Shown piece by piece: positions 55,425 through 63,529 of a DNA stretch of 64,000 bases. The DNA comes from UBA1413 sp964650525 (lineage in GTDB: Bacteria > Bacteroidota > Bacteroidia > Bacteroidales > Prolixibacteraceae), in the NCBI GenBank assembly GCA_964650525.1, contig CAZYUA010000004.1, forward strand, positions 62,001-126,000. Direction: 5' to 3'. Both the position numbers and the translations under genes were made by a program. The notes below the pieces were generated by a model, which searched no databases, was not told the origin of the DNA, and saw nothing but the letters and a program-made list of their open reading frames with translations. How positions within the stretch are numbered: the first letter of the stretch is position 1; every line of letters begins with the position of its first letter.

Positions 55425-56797
55425 GGGTATTGCATGTCGATCCGGATCACCGTGTCGTAGGGAACCGGTTTTTCCGTTGAGGTGCCCGTATTGATAAAGA
55501 GGTTCCCTTCCTCCATGTTGCCCCACCAGTTTTTCACAAAGGAGAGTTCTGCCCCCGAGGAAAGCTGGTAAATGTTCTTCACCTTTTCGGCATGAACGCC
55601 GCGGGTGTTCAACTGGCCGATATTGGGATACATCCAGTGGGCATAAATGGTGTTGCCTTTCCGGGTATAGCGGCCCCAATCGGGTTTTGAAAGCTTGCAC
55701 GATCCTGCGCCATAGATGCTTTCACTGTTGCGCTTCATCCATTTACCCACCTCCTTCAGAATGGCGATGCTCTCGTCGGGAATTAGCCCACGGGCATCGG
55801 GACCGACATTCAGCAGCAGGTTGCCATCCTTGCTGACGCAATTTACCAGACTTTGCACCACCAGCTCGGGGGATTTCCAGTTTTTGTCCGATTCGTTGTA
55901 TCCCCAGTGGTTGTTCAGGGTCAGGCAGGTCTCCCAGGGAATGGGGTTCCCGTACTGGTCAAGGATAGGCGCATCGGGAATTCCCTGTTCGGGGGTTTCA
56001 AAATCGCCCAGAAGACTCACCTTTCTTTTTCCTGCCGTCATTCCCACATGGGTTTCCAGACGATTATCGAGAATGATGCCGGGTTGATGCTTCCGTACCA
56101 TGCTGACCAGTTCTTTGGCTTTCCACTTATCCCCGCTGAAGTCGTCGAAAGAGTAATCGAACCACATGATGTCCAATTTTCCATATTGGGTGACCAGTTC
56201 TTCCACTTGCCCATGCATATATTTCAGGTAGTTGTCCCAGTTGAAATTCCGTTTGGCGTACTCCTTGTCGTCGCGCTGGGGATGGTTCCCCACGTTGGGA
56301 TAGTCGGGGTGGTGCCAGTCGATGATGGAATAATAAAGCCCCACTTTGAGCCCTTCAGCACGGAAGGCGTCGAGGAACTCCCTGACCAGGTCGCGGCCGT
56401 CGAATCGGGGCGTGAGTTTGTAGTCGGTGAGTTTGCTGTCGAAGAGGCAGTAGCCGTCGTGGTGTTTGGCGGTGAGGACGGCATACTTCATGCCGGCAGC
56501 CTTGGCCAGGCGTGCCCATTCCCGTGCGTCGAACTGTCCGGGATAAAAGGCATCGATGTACTTCCGGTAGTTTTCGGTGGTGATCTGTTCGTTCGACTTC
56601 ACCCACTCGCCCCGCGCGGGTACCGCATAGGCGCCAAAATGGATAAACATGCCGAAACGTGCTTCCCGCCACCATTGGGTGCGCTCCATCACCTTGGTGT
56701 AATTCTCAGTGTATTCTGCAGGAGGTTGATCCTGTGCCATCAGAGAGCGTGCCGAAAGAATCAGTACAAGGACAAATAATGACTTTACGCGTTTCAT
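55421..56797 (-). CDS. GH29 alpha-L-fucosidase
   Basis: A 458-residue exported enzyme (signal peptide ending near SLMAQ). The GH29 barrel is clear: WWREARFGMFIHFGAYAVPARGEW at about 42-65, KYAVLTAKHHDGYCLFDSK with the conserved His pair (about 104-122), and nucleophile D214 in IMWFDYSFDD. VNCVSKDGNLLLNVGPDARG lies late in the barrel, and a short C-terminal beta domain completes it. The family cleaves terminal alpha-L-fucose with retention. It is a different GH29 type from the lipoprotein at 28837. It starts a five-gene minus-strand unit and diverges from the Tat-signal isomerase gene across 132 bases. Confidence 0.92.
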   Translation of the reverse strand: MKRVKSLFVLVLILSARSLMAQDQPPAEYTENYTKVMERTQWWREARFGMFIHFGAYAVPARGEWVKSNEQITTENYRKYIDAFYPGQFDAREWARLAKAAGMKYAVLTAKHHDGYCLFDSKLTDYKLTPRFDGRDLVREFLDAFRAEGLKVGLYYSIIDWHHPDYPNVGNHPQRDDKEYAKRNFNWDNYLKYMHGQVEELVTQYGKLDIMWFDYSFDDFSGDKWKAKELVSMVRKHQPGIILDNRLETHVGMTAGKRKVSLLGDFETPEQGIPDAPILDQYGNPIPWETCLTLNNHWGYNESDKNWKSPELVVQSLVNCVSKDGNLLLNVGPDARGLIPDESIAILKEVGKWMKRNSESIYGAGSCKLSKPDWGRYTRKGNTIYAHWMYPNIGQLNTRGVHAEKVKNIYQLSSGAELSFVKNWWGNMEEGNLFINTGTSTEKPVPYDTVIRIDMQYP

Positions 56798-56929
56798 GAT
56801 TCGTGGTTTATCGGTTTTGCATACAATATTAGGGATATAAATCGGAAAAACTTAAAACACAAAAACATAAAGACACCGGTAATTACGGCTTTTTTATTAG
56901 TTTTAAAAAAAATACTAAAACAGGAACTT

Positions 56930-57850
56930 ATGAATACGACAAGGAGGGATTTTTTGAAAAACGGTGTTTTGGTTGCCGGGGGAATGGCGCTGATGCCAGC
57001 ATGGGGTTGTTCTCCGGCCGGCAAAAAGGAAGCTGCCAAACCAGCTCTCACTATGGCTCTGCAGCTATACAGCGTGCGGGATGAAATGACTGCTGACCCG
57101 CTGGGTACGTTGACCCGGCTGGCGGAGATGGGCTATACCTATGTGGAGCATGCCAACTATGTGGACCACAAATTCTATGGCTGGACGGCCGGAGAGTTCA
57201 AAAAAGTGCTCGATGACCTGGGGTTGAAAATGCCCTCCGGTCATACAGTACTGGGCAAAAACCACTGGGATGAAACCCTTCAGGACTTCACCGGTGACTG
57301 GAAGAAACTCGTCGAAGATGCAGCAACTATGGGACAGCAGTATGTGGTGAGTCCGTGGCTCGATCAAAGCATGTACAGCGACATGGATACCTTGCTGAAA
57401 TACATGGAGGTCTTCAACAAATGCGGGGAACTCTGCCAGAAGGCCGGCATGCGCTTCGGATACCATAACCACGACTTCGAATTCAGTCATAAGATCGGCG
57501 GGGAAATGCTCTTTGACCTGATCATGCAGCATACCGATAAGGACAAAGTGGTGTTGCAGCTCGATACGGGAAATATGTACATGGCCGGGGCCCTGGCCAA
57601 GGATCTACTGGGAAAATATCCGGGCAGGTATGACAATATCCACATCAAGGACATGATCGCACGAGCCGATGGAGAAGGTTTCGAAAGTACCATCCTGGGG
57701 AAAGGGGTATTACCCATCAAAGAGATTACCGATCTGGCGCGCGACTCGGGAACCACCCTTTTTGTAATCGAACAGGAGTCCTACCAGGGTCTCGCACCCC
57801 TCGACTGCATGAACGAGAACCTGAAAGTGGTGAAAGGCTGGGGATATTGA
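56930..57850 (+). CDS. Tat-signal TIM-barrel sugar isomerase/epimerase-like protein
   Basis: A 306-residue protein starting with a twin-arginine signal (NTTRRDFLKNG) and a Cys at the hydrophobic end (ALMPAWGCSP), so probably a Tat-exported lipoprotein. The body is an AP-endonuclease-2 type TIM barrel: MALQLYSVRDEM, RFGYHNHDFEF (metal-binding His/Glu), LQLDTGNMYMAG and NIHIKDM. In this fold the conserved Glu, Asp and His bind a divalent metal for aldose/ketose isomerisation, epimerisation or 3-keto-sugar chemistry. Exported members are common in Bacteroidota glycan loci, but substrates are rarely known. It is followed at 26 bases by a methyltransferase gene. Confidence 0.88.
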   Translation: MNTTRRDFLKNGVLVAGGMALMPAWGCSPAGKKEAAKPALTMALQLYSVRDEMTADPLGTLTRLAEMGYTYVEHANYVDHKFYGWTAGEFKKVLDDLGLKMPSGHTVLGKNHWDETLQDFTGDWKKLVEDAATMGQQYVVSPWLDQSMYSDMDTLLKYMEVFNKCGELCQKAGMRFGYHNHDFEFSHKIGGEMLFDLIMQHTDKDKVVLQLDTGNMYMAGALAKDLLGKYPGRYDNIHIKDMIARADGEGFESTILGKGVLPIKEITDLARDSGTTLFVIEQESYQGLAPLDCMNENLKVVKGWGY

Positions 57851-57876
57851 TGTACCCCTCTTAAACAAGTAATCTC

Positions 57877-58650
57877 ATGAACGACGAAAACAAGTCCATC
57901 CATGAATTTGATTATGACCTGATCTGTGAATATTTCTCCTATGTGGAAAGACAAGGACCAGGCAGTCCGGAATCGACCCTGAAAGCCCTGGGCTTTATCG
58001 ACAATCTGACCGGAGATTCACGCATAGCCGATATCGGTTGCGGAACCGGAGGCCAGACGATGGTCATGGCGCAACATTCCCCCGGCACAATAACCGGGAT
58101 CGACCTTTTTCCCCGGTTTATCGATCTGTTCAACGCCAATGCCCGGAAGTTCAAGCTGGAGGAACGGGTGAAAGGAATCGTCGGGAATATGGATGCCCTC
58201 CCTTTTGAAGAGGAGGAGTTCGACCTGATCTGGTCGGAAGGAGCCATCTACAATATCGGATTTGAACGGGGCATCACCGAATGGCAGAAGTTCCTGAAGC
58301 CCGGTGGGTATCTGGCTGTCACTGAAGCATCATGGTTTACAGATAGCCAGCCTGATGAAATCAACGATTTCTGGATGGATGCCTATCCTGAAATAGACAC
58401 CATCTCCCATAAAGTCGAACAGTTACAAAAGGCAGGTTATGTGCCTGTCGCTACCTTCGTATTACCGGAAACCTGCTGGACGGACCATTTCTATGTGAAG
58501 CAGGTGGCCGCAGCGGAGATCTTCCTGCAGAAATACAGGGGAAACAGGATGGCGGAAGAACTGGTGGCCAACGAACGAAAGGAAGCTGAAATTTATGCCA
58601 GATATAAAGCCTATTACGGGTATGTCTTTTATATCGGAAAGAAAATATAG
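57877..58650 (+). CDS. SAM-dependent methyltransferase (class I)
   Basis: A 257-residue cytoplasmic protein. Motif I of the Rossmann-type methyltransferase is IADIGCGTGGQT (about 50-61); motif II has an acidic end, TGIDLFP; and NMDALPFEEEEFDLIWSEGAIYNIGF covers motifs III-IV. The C-terminal helices (KYRGNRMAEELVANERKEAEIYARYK) look typical of small-molecule methyltransferases. The substrate is unknown. It sits 26 bases behind the exported isomerase and about 100 bases ahead of the URO-D-like gene on the same strand. Confidence 0.88.
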   Translation: MNDENKSIHEFDYDLICEYFSYVERQGPGSPESTLKALGFIDNLTGDSRIADIGCGTGGQTMVMAQHSPGTITGIDLFPRFIDLFNANARKFKLEERVKGIVGNMDALPFEEEEFDLIWSEGAIYNIGFERGITEWQKFLKPGGYLAVTEASWFTDSQPDEINDFWMDAYPEIDTISHKVEQLQKAGYVPVATFVLPETCWTDHFYVKQVAAAEIFLQKYRGNRMAEELVANERKEAEIYARYKAYYGYVFYIGKKI

Positions 58651-58739
58651 GAAACAGACCAGGAGTTGAAATTCAACCTGTTGATTTCTCATTTCGATAA
58701 TATGATCGTGACAATTTCATTTCTGTTTTGATTATTGCC

Positions 58740-58744
58740 GGAGG
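58740..58744 (+). promoter_or_regulatory. Shine-Dalgarno site fixing the URO-D-family start
   Basis: GGAGG lies eight bases before the ATG at 58753. Such a clear site is rare in this window. It supports that ATG over the in-frame TTG at 58735, which would place the site inside the coding region. Confidence 0.7.
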
Positions 58745-58752
58745 AAAAAGGA

Positions 58753-60015
58753 ATGACTTCAAAAGAGAGGTTTGACTGCACTATGCAGCATCAACAGCCT
58801 GACAGGGTGGTGGTGGATTTTGGTTCGACATCGGTTACAGGCATTCATGTGCTGGCTGTTCAGGAGCTCAGGAGGCACTTCGGTCTGGACGACAAACCTG
58901 TCCGTGTGATAGAACCCTATCAAATGCTTGGTGAGATCGACAGCGACTTAGCGGAAGCCATGGGTATTGATGTGGTGGGTGCCTGGGGTCCCGGTAATAT
59001 GTTTGGTTTTTTCAACCACGAACCTTTAAAAGAGTTCATGACTCCCTGGGGCCAGAAAGTTCTTGTTCCCTCAGAATTCAACACCACCCGTGACGAGAAA
59101 GGAGATGTGCTGATCTTTCCGGGTGGCGATCCCACTGCTCCTCCCTCTTCCCGTATGCCTGCAGGGGGTTATTTTTTCGATGCCATTATCAGGCAGGAAC
59201 CCTTTAATGAGACAAATCCTGATGTCCATGATAACCTGGAAGAATTTGGGCTTATCAGCGAAGCAGACCTTGATTTCTGGAGAGCATCCACTTTAAAGGC
59301 CCGCCAAACAGGAAAAGCCGTCGTGGCCGCCTTCGGGGGAACGGCTCTGGGTGATATTGCCCTGGTGCCGGCGGTCCAACTGAAACAGCCCAAAGGCATC
59401 CGCGACATTGTCGAGTGGTATATGAGCATCCTGGTCCGCCCCGACTATATCAGGGCTTTATTTGATCAACAGACGGAAATTGCTCTGGAGAACCTTTCAC
59501 GGCTGCACAACGTCGTCGGCGATCACATCGATGTGGTGAACATCTGCGGGACTGATTTTGGCACCCAGGAGTCGACTTTCTGTTCGCCGGAACAGTTTGA
59601 TGAGATATGGCTGCCCTATTACCGTAAGATGAACGACTGGATCCATACCCATACGAGTTGGAAAACCTTCAAGCATTCCTGCGGAGCTGTCGAATCGCTG
59701 ATGAGAAGCTTTATCAGGGCTGGTTTTGATATCATCAATCCGGTACAGATCGGAGCCAGGGGGATGGACCCCGTTTACCTGAAAAAAACCTATGGCAGGG
59801 ATGTGGTATTCTGGGGCGGGGGCGTGGATACCCAAAAAACCCTTCCTTTTGCAACTCCAGCAAAGGTAAAGGAGGAGGTTCTCAAACTGTGCGGGATTTT
59901 TGCCAGTGGGGGGGGCTTTGTGTTCAATACCATTCACAACATTCAGGCAAATGTGCCTGTGTCAAATATTGTGGCCATGCTCGAAGCCGTCAGGGAATTC
60001 AACGGCATCCCTTAG
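58753..60015 (+). CDS. URO-D-superfamily protein (methyltransferase-like)
   Basis: A 420-residue protein starting at the ATG behind a good GGAGG. It begins MTSKERFDCTMQHQQPDRVVVDFG, the usual start of the uroporphyrinogen-decarboxylase superfamily branch that is not HemE. The key feature is WKTFKHSCGAVESLM, whose H-x-C-G resembles the zinc ligands of MtaA/MtbA-type cobamide methyltransferases; HemE lacks it. It lacks the HemE N-terminal substrate signature. Role: perhaps methyl transfer or demethylation of a small molecule; context with fucose/arabinose hydrolases is suggestive only. Its last 54 bases overlap the convergent MFS gene. Confidence 0.82.
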   Translation: MTSKERFDCTMQHQQPDRVVVDFGSTSVTGIHVLAVQELRRHFGLDDKPVRVIEPYQMLGEIDSDLAEAMGIDVVGAWGPGNMFGFFNHEPLKEFMTPWGQKVLVPSEFNTTRDEKGDVLIFPGGDPTAPPSSRMPAGGYFFDAIIRQEPFNETNPDVHDNLEEFGLISEADLDFWRASTLKARQTGKAVVAAFGGTALGDIALVPAVQLKQPKGIRDIVEWYMSILVRPDYIRALFDQQTEIALENLSRLHNVVGDHIDVVNICGTDFGTQESTFCSPEQFDEIWLPYYRKMNDWIHTHTSWKTFKHSCGAVESLMRSFIRAGFDIINPVQIGARGMDPVYLKKTYGRDVVFWGGGVDTQKTLPFATPAKVKEEVLKLCGIFASGGGFVFNTIHNIQANVPVSNIVAMLEAVREFNGIP

Positions 60016-61398
60016 CAGGGTTTGTTCGATTTCTTCCAGAGACCGGCCTTTGGTTTCCGGCAGTTTTTTCAGGATAAAAACGAATCCCAGGAGGCAAATC
60101 AGCGCATAGAGCCAGAAAGTGCCGCTGGCATTTAATAATTTGTTCAGTAAAGGAAAGGTATAGGTTAGCACGAAACAGGCAGCCCACAGAGCGGTTGTAG
60201 CCATGGCCATGCCAGCACCCCGGATCCTGTTCGGGAAAATCTCAGAAAGGATAACCCAGGTAACGGGAGCAAGGGTCATGGCATATATGGCGATGGCAGC
60301 CAGCACCAGAAGCAGTAAAGCCATTCCCTTTACCCCTGTGGCATAGGAGGTTCCCACCAGCAAATAAATAATGGCCAGTCCTGCTGACCCGACGATCATG
60401 AGTTTGCGGCGTCCCCAACTGTCAACCATCCGGATGGCTGCCAGCGTGAACACCAGGTTCACCGTTCCGGTGATGATGATATTCAGGAGCATCTCACTGA
60501 CTGTATATCCGGCAGAGGTAAATATCTCTTCCGCGTAATTGAAGATTACGTTTATCCCGCACCATTGTTGAAAGACGGCAAGGAAAAGGCCCAGCACCAA
60601 CACCGGTCGGGTTTTTTTTGTGGTCAGGGCAGTCCAGTCAACACGGGAAGAGGCTTCTTCCAGAGTTTTCCGGATCTGAATTCCTTCAGACTGTGCGTAA
60701 GCAAAACCGCCGATCTTTTCGAGGATCTTCTGAGAGGGCTGCCACTTTCCCGTTTTGGCCAGGAAACGCGGGCTTTCGGGAATCATAAAAGCAAGCAGAA
60801 AGAAAGCCACTGCAGGGACTACTTCCGCCCAGAACATTATTCGCCATCCTGTCTGCCCGTTCCAGGAATTCAGGATTTCCAAATCGGTTGCACCGGCAGG
60901 TACTTTTTCGGCTATCAGGTAATTAATGATTTGGGCTGCCAAAATACCGGTAACGATGGTAAGTTGATTGATGGCTACCAGCCTTCCGCGCCAGGCAGCG
61001 GGCGCAATTTCTGCTATGTATACCGGAGACAAAGCCGAAGCAATACCTATCCCCACTCCGCCCAGGAGTCTGTATACGGTAAAGAACAGATATCCATCTG
61101 CAGCGCCGGTGCCGATGGCTGAAAGGGTAAAAAGTGCAGCAGCCAGGATCAGGTTTTTTTTCCTTCCGTAGCGGTCGGAAAGATATCCGGACCCCCAGGC
61201 ACCTGCCAGGCATCCCACCAGGGCACTGCTCATAGCCCATCCCTGGAGATGGGGAGAGAGGGTGATCTCAAAAAACCGTTCGTAGAAGGGTTTGGCCCCT
61301 CCGATGACGACCCAGTCGTAGCCAAACAGCAATCCTCCCATAGCGGCCACCAGCGTAATCCCGATCACAAACCGGCTGTTGTATGTAGTTTTCTCCAT
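59962..61398 (-). CDS. Sugar:proton symporter, MFS sugar-porter family
   Basis: A 478-residue, 12-helix major facilitator. The sugar-porter signatures are present: GLLFGYDWVVIGGA in helix 1, SGYLSDRYGRKK after helix 2, YRLLGGVGIGIASALSPVYIAEIAP in helices 4-5, PESPRFLAK after helix 6, WCGINVIFNYAEEIF in helix 7 and the C-terminal KLPETKGRSLEEIE. It resembles XylE/AraE-type carriers of pentoses and hexoses. It is the third gene after GH95 and GH127 on this strand (76-base gap), so it probably imports L-arabinose, galactose or fucose released by them. Its C-terminal 18 codons overlap the 3' end of the URO-D-family gene. Confidence 0.93.
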   Translation of the reverse strand: MEKTTYNSRFVIGITLVAAMGGLLFGYDWVVIGGAKPFYERFFEITLSPHLQGWAMSSALVGCLAGAWGSGYLSDRYGRKKNLILAAALFTLSAIGTGAADGYLFFTVYRLLGGVGIGIASALSPVYIAEIAPAAWRGRLVAINQLTIVTGILAAQIINYLIAEKVPAGATDLEILNSWNGQTGWRIMFWAEVVPAVAFFLLAFMIPESPRFLAKTGKWQPSQKILEKIGGFAYAQSEGIQIRKTLEEASSRVDWTALTTKKTRPVLVLGLFLAVFQQWCGINVIFNYAEEIFTSAGYTVSEMLLNIIITGTVNLVFTLAAIRMVDSWGRRKLMIVGSAGLAIIYLLVGTSYATGVKGMALLLLVLAAIAIYAMTLAPVTWVILSEIFPNRIRGAGMAMATTALWAACFVLTYTFPLLNKLLNASGTFWLYALICLLGFVFILKKLPETKGRSLEEIEQTLLRDAVEFPDGFEHGHNI

Positions 61399-61474
61399 CG
61401 TCGTTGATTATCAAAAGAAGGTTCCTGTATAGTTCATTTCCTGGTTGCAGTGTGCCGAAAAATCATTCATCGCG

Positions 61475-63457
61475 TTACCGGGAGCCTTCTGCCTTTGAAA
61501 GCCATACCCTCATCTCATTCGCCCCCCGGTTGTTCCAACCATAATAGGGGATAGCCTTTATAAGCCGGGGTTTTTCCCTCAGTACTCCCTGTCCGGTGAG
61601 GACTACCATGCCTCCCGGCAATTCGGGATCGGAGTGTGCTGTCAGTTTTGCCGAATCGGGCAGAGTCAGTTCAAAGAGGGGAAAGGGATTGTCGGCACCT
61701 TCGACGCAATAGACCAGAGGACCTCTTTCAAGCGCTGTTTTGCCACGGTTTACGGCAATTTTTTCGTTGGCGGCGACCCTGCGGATGCTCATCGGCAAGT
61801 GGTACACCACCACATCACCGGGGTGCCAGGTCCGCTCCGCAACAGCATATCCTTTTTCTGTGGTGAAGTGAAAGGGTTCCCCATTGATGGTCAGGGTCAC
61901 CGGTTCCTCCTGGGGCGTGAGGTACGTATAGAGGTCACCCCATACCGGCGCCAAAGTTGTCCATCCGGGAATCCTGAGGTTCAGGGCAAAATGGCAAGCT
62001 TTCCCGGGTGAGACTTCAATCCGGATTTTCCCATCCCAGGGGTATTGGGTTTCCTGTCTGACCGACACCTTCGTCTTCCCATCGGGCTTCATTGTCGTTT
62101 CGCTTTGAACAAACAGGTTGACATATAACTGGTTATTGCTCAGGGCATAGATGTATCCCGGCACGGAGGGGAGGAAGCGGCAGAGGTTGGTCGGACAGCA
62201 GGAGCAGTCGAACCAGGGCTGCCGGTCAAGGGTTCCATGACTGTTGAACCGGAAGCGAAGATCACATTCCAGGGGATTGGGATAGAAAAAGGATTTCCCG
62301 TCAAGCCCGACACCTGAAATCACCCCGTTGTACAGGCTGCGCTCCAGAACATCGATATATTTTGCATCTCCGTGAAGGAGAAACATCCGGTAGTTCCAAT
62401 AAACGTTAGCAATGGCCGCACAGGTTTCGTTATAGGCAGTGAGGTTGGGAAGTTCGTAATTTTCTCCGAACGCTTCTCCCTGGTGTCGCGAACCAATGCC
62501 TCCTGTGAGGTACAATTTTTTAGTGACTATGTTCTCCCAGATTTTACTGACCGCGTTGGTGTAAGCCGGGTCCTGGAAAATAGCAGCAATGTCGGTCATG
62601 CCGGCATACATATAGGCAGCCCTGACGGCATGACCTACCGCTTCGTCCTGTTCGGTGACCGGTTTATGGTCCTGGTTGTAGGGTCCCCACAGAGTACGTT
62701 TGGTACTGTCACCCCGGAAATCAAGGAAATGACGGGCCAGATGGAGATAATCCTTTGTCCCGGTGACCAGGTAAAGCTTGATCAGCCCCGTTTCGACGAT
62801 CTGGTGGCCGGGGACCTCCGGATTTTTCCCTTCGCCGAAAACAGAGACCAGCAGATCTGCATTTTTCTTGGCTATATCCAGGAAGGTGGTTTTCCCGGTA
62901 GCCAGGTAATGGGCGGTGGCAGCCTCAAACAGGTGGCCGCTGTTATAAAGTTCATGACTGCAACCCAGGTTTTTCCATCTTCCTCCAGGCGGACACCACG
63001 ATGCCGGTGCATACGTGGTATCGATGGTTTTGTATGTCGTCAGGTATCCATCTTCTTCCTGAGCCATTGCAATCATTGCGATCACCGAATCCAGATAGGC
63101 ATCCAGTTTCGGGTCGGGGGTGGTGGTCAGGGAATAGGAGGCCCCTTCAATGATTTTGTACACGTCGGTATCATCGAAAGGCATCTTCCCTTTCACCGGT
63201 CCCGGCATCTTCCCCGCAGCAATGAGAAAATTGTCCATCCGTCCGTACCGCTCGCACTGCTCAAAGGTGGCAGGTATGGTAACCGTCCGGTTGGTCTCAA
63301 TTTTGGGCAGCCAAAAAATGTCATCGATCTTTACCCTGTTGAAGGAAACCCCCGTAATGGGGTAACTTTTTTGCTCCATTTGCCGGTCTGGAGTAAAAAT
63401 ACAACTCCCCATCAGGGGAAGAATAAGTACCAGTGTAAGATTTCTGCAGATTACCAT
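61475..63457 (-). CDS. GH127 beta-L-arabinofuranosidase
   Basis: A 660-residue lipoprotein (lipobox PLMGSC, Cys19). The (alpha/alpha)6-barrel of GH127 starts VKIDDIFWLPKIETNRTVTIPATFEQCE. The zinc site and nucleophile region are seen in E344-T-C346 (YNETCAAIANVYW) and C420-C421 (FDCSCCPTNLCRF), equivalent to the Glu-Cys-Cys-Cys set of HypBA1, in which one Cys is the nucleophile. The C-terminal beta domains carry LNLRIPGW. The reaction is release of beta-L-arabinofuranose, as found in RG-II, extensin or arabinan. It lies 72 bases after GH95. Confidence 0.92.
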   Translation of the reverse strand: MVICRNLTLVLILPLMGSCIFTPDRQMEQKSYPITGVSFNRVKIDDIFWLPKIETNRTVTIPATFEQCERYGRMDNFLIAAGKMPGPVKGKMPFDDTDVYKIIEGASYSLTTTPDPKLDAYLDSVIAMIAMAQEEDGYLTTYKTIDTTYAPASWCPPGGRWKNLGCSHELYNSGHLFEAATAHYLATGKTTFLDIAKKNADLLVSVFGEGKNPEVPGHQIVETGLIKLYLVTGTKDYLHLARHFLDFRGDSTKRTLWGPYNQDHKPVTEQDEAVGHAVRAAYMYAGMTDIAAIFQDPAYTNAVSKIWENIVTKKLYLTGGIGSRHQGEAFGENYELPNLTAYNETCAAIANVYWNYRMFLLHGDAKYIDVLERSLYNGVISGVGLDGKSFFYPNPLECDLRFRFNSHGTLDRQPWFDCSCCPTNLCRFLPSVPGYIYALSNNQLYVNLFVQSETTMKPDGKTKVSVRQETQYPWDGKIRIEVSPGKACHFALNLRIPGWTTLAPVWGDLYTYLTPQEEPVTLTINGEPFHFTTEKGYAVAERTWHPGDVVVYHLPMSIRRVAANEKIAVNRGKTALERGPLVYCVEGADNPFPLFELTLPDSAKLTAHSDPELPGGMVVLTGQGVLREKPRLIKAIPYYGWNNRGANEMRVWLSKAEGSR

Positions 63458-63529
63458 GGTTATAGATTATACCGTTTACTGTAATTCACAGTCCGTAATG
63501 AAAATCAAAACACAGCTGTTTAACTGGAA

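Noticed and set aside
54522..55700. 392-residue ribokinase with a 92-residue N-terminal extension
   Set aside because: The extension is antisense-like sequence over the GH29 gene. The canonical kinase N-terminus starts at ATG 55424, which overlaps the GH29 stop as in a coupled pair.
55853..56779. 308-codon plus-strand open frame
   Set aside because: Antisense to the GH29 gene; the repeated V/G-rich composition is typical of a shadow frame.
62372..63484. 370-codon plus-strand open frame
   Set aside because: Antisense to the GH127 gene, which has clear zinc-site and lipobox features; no motif in the plus frame.
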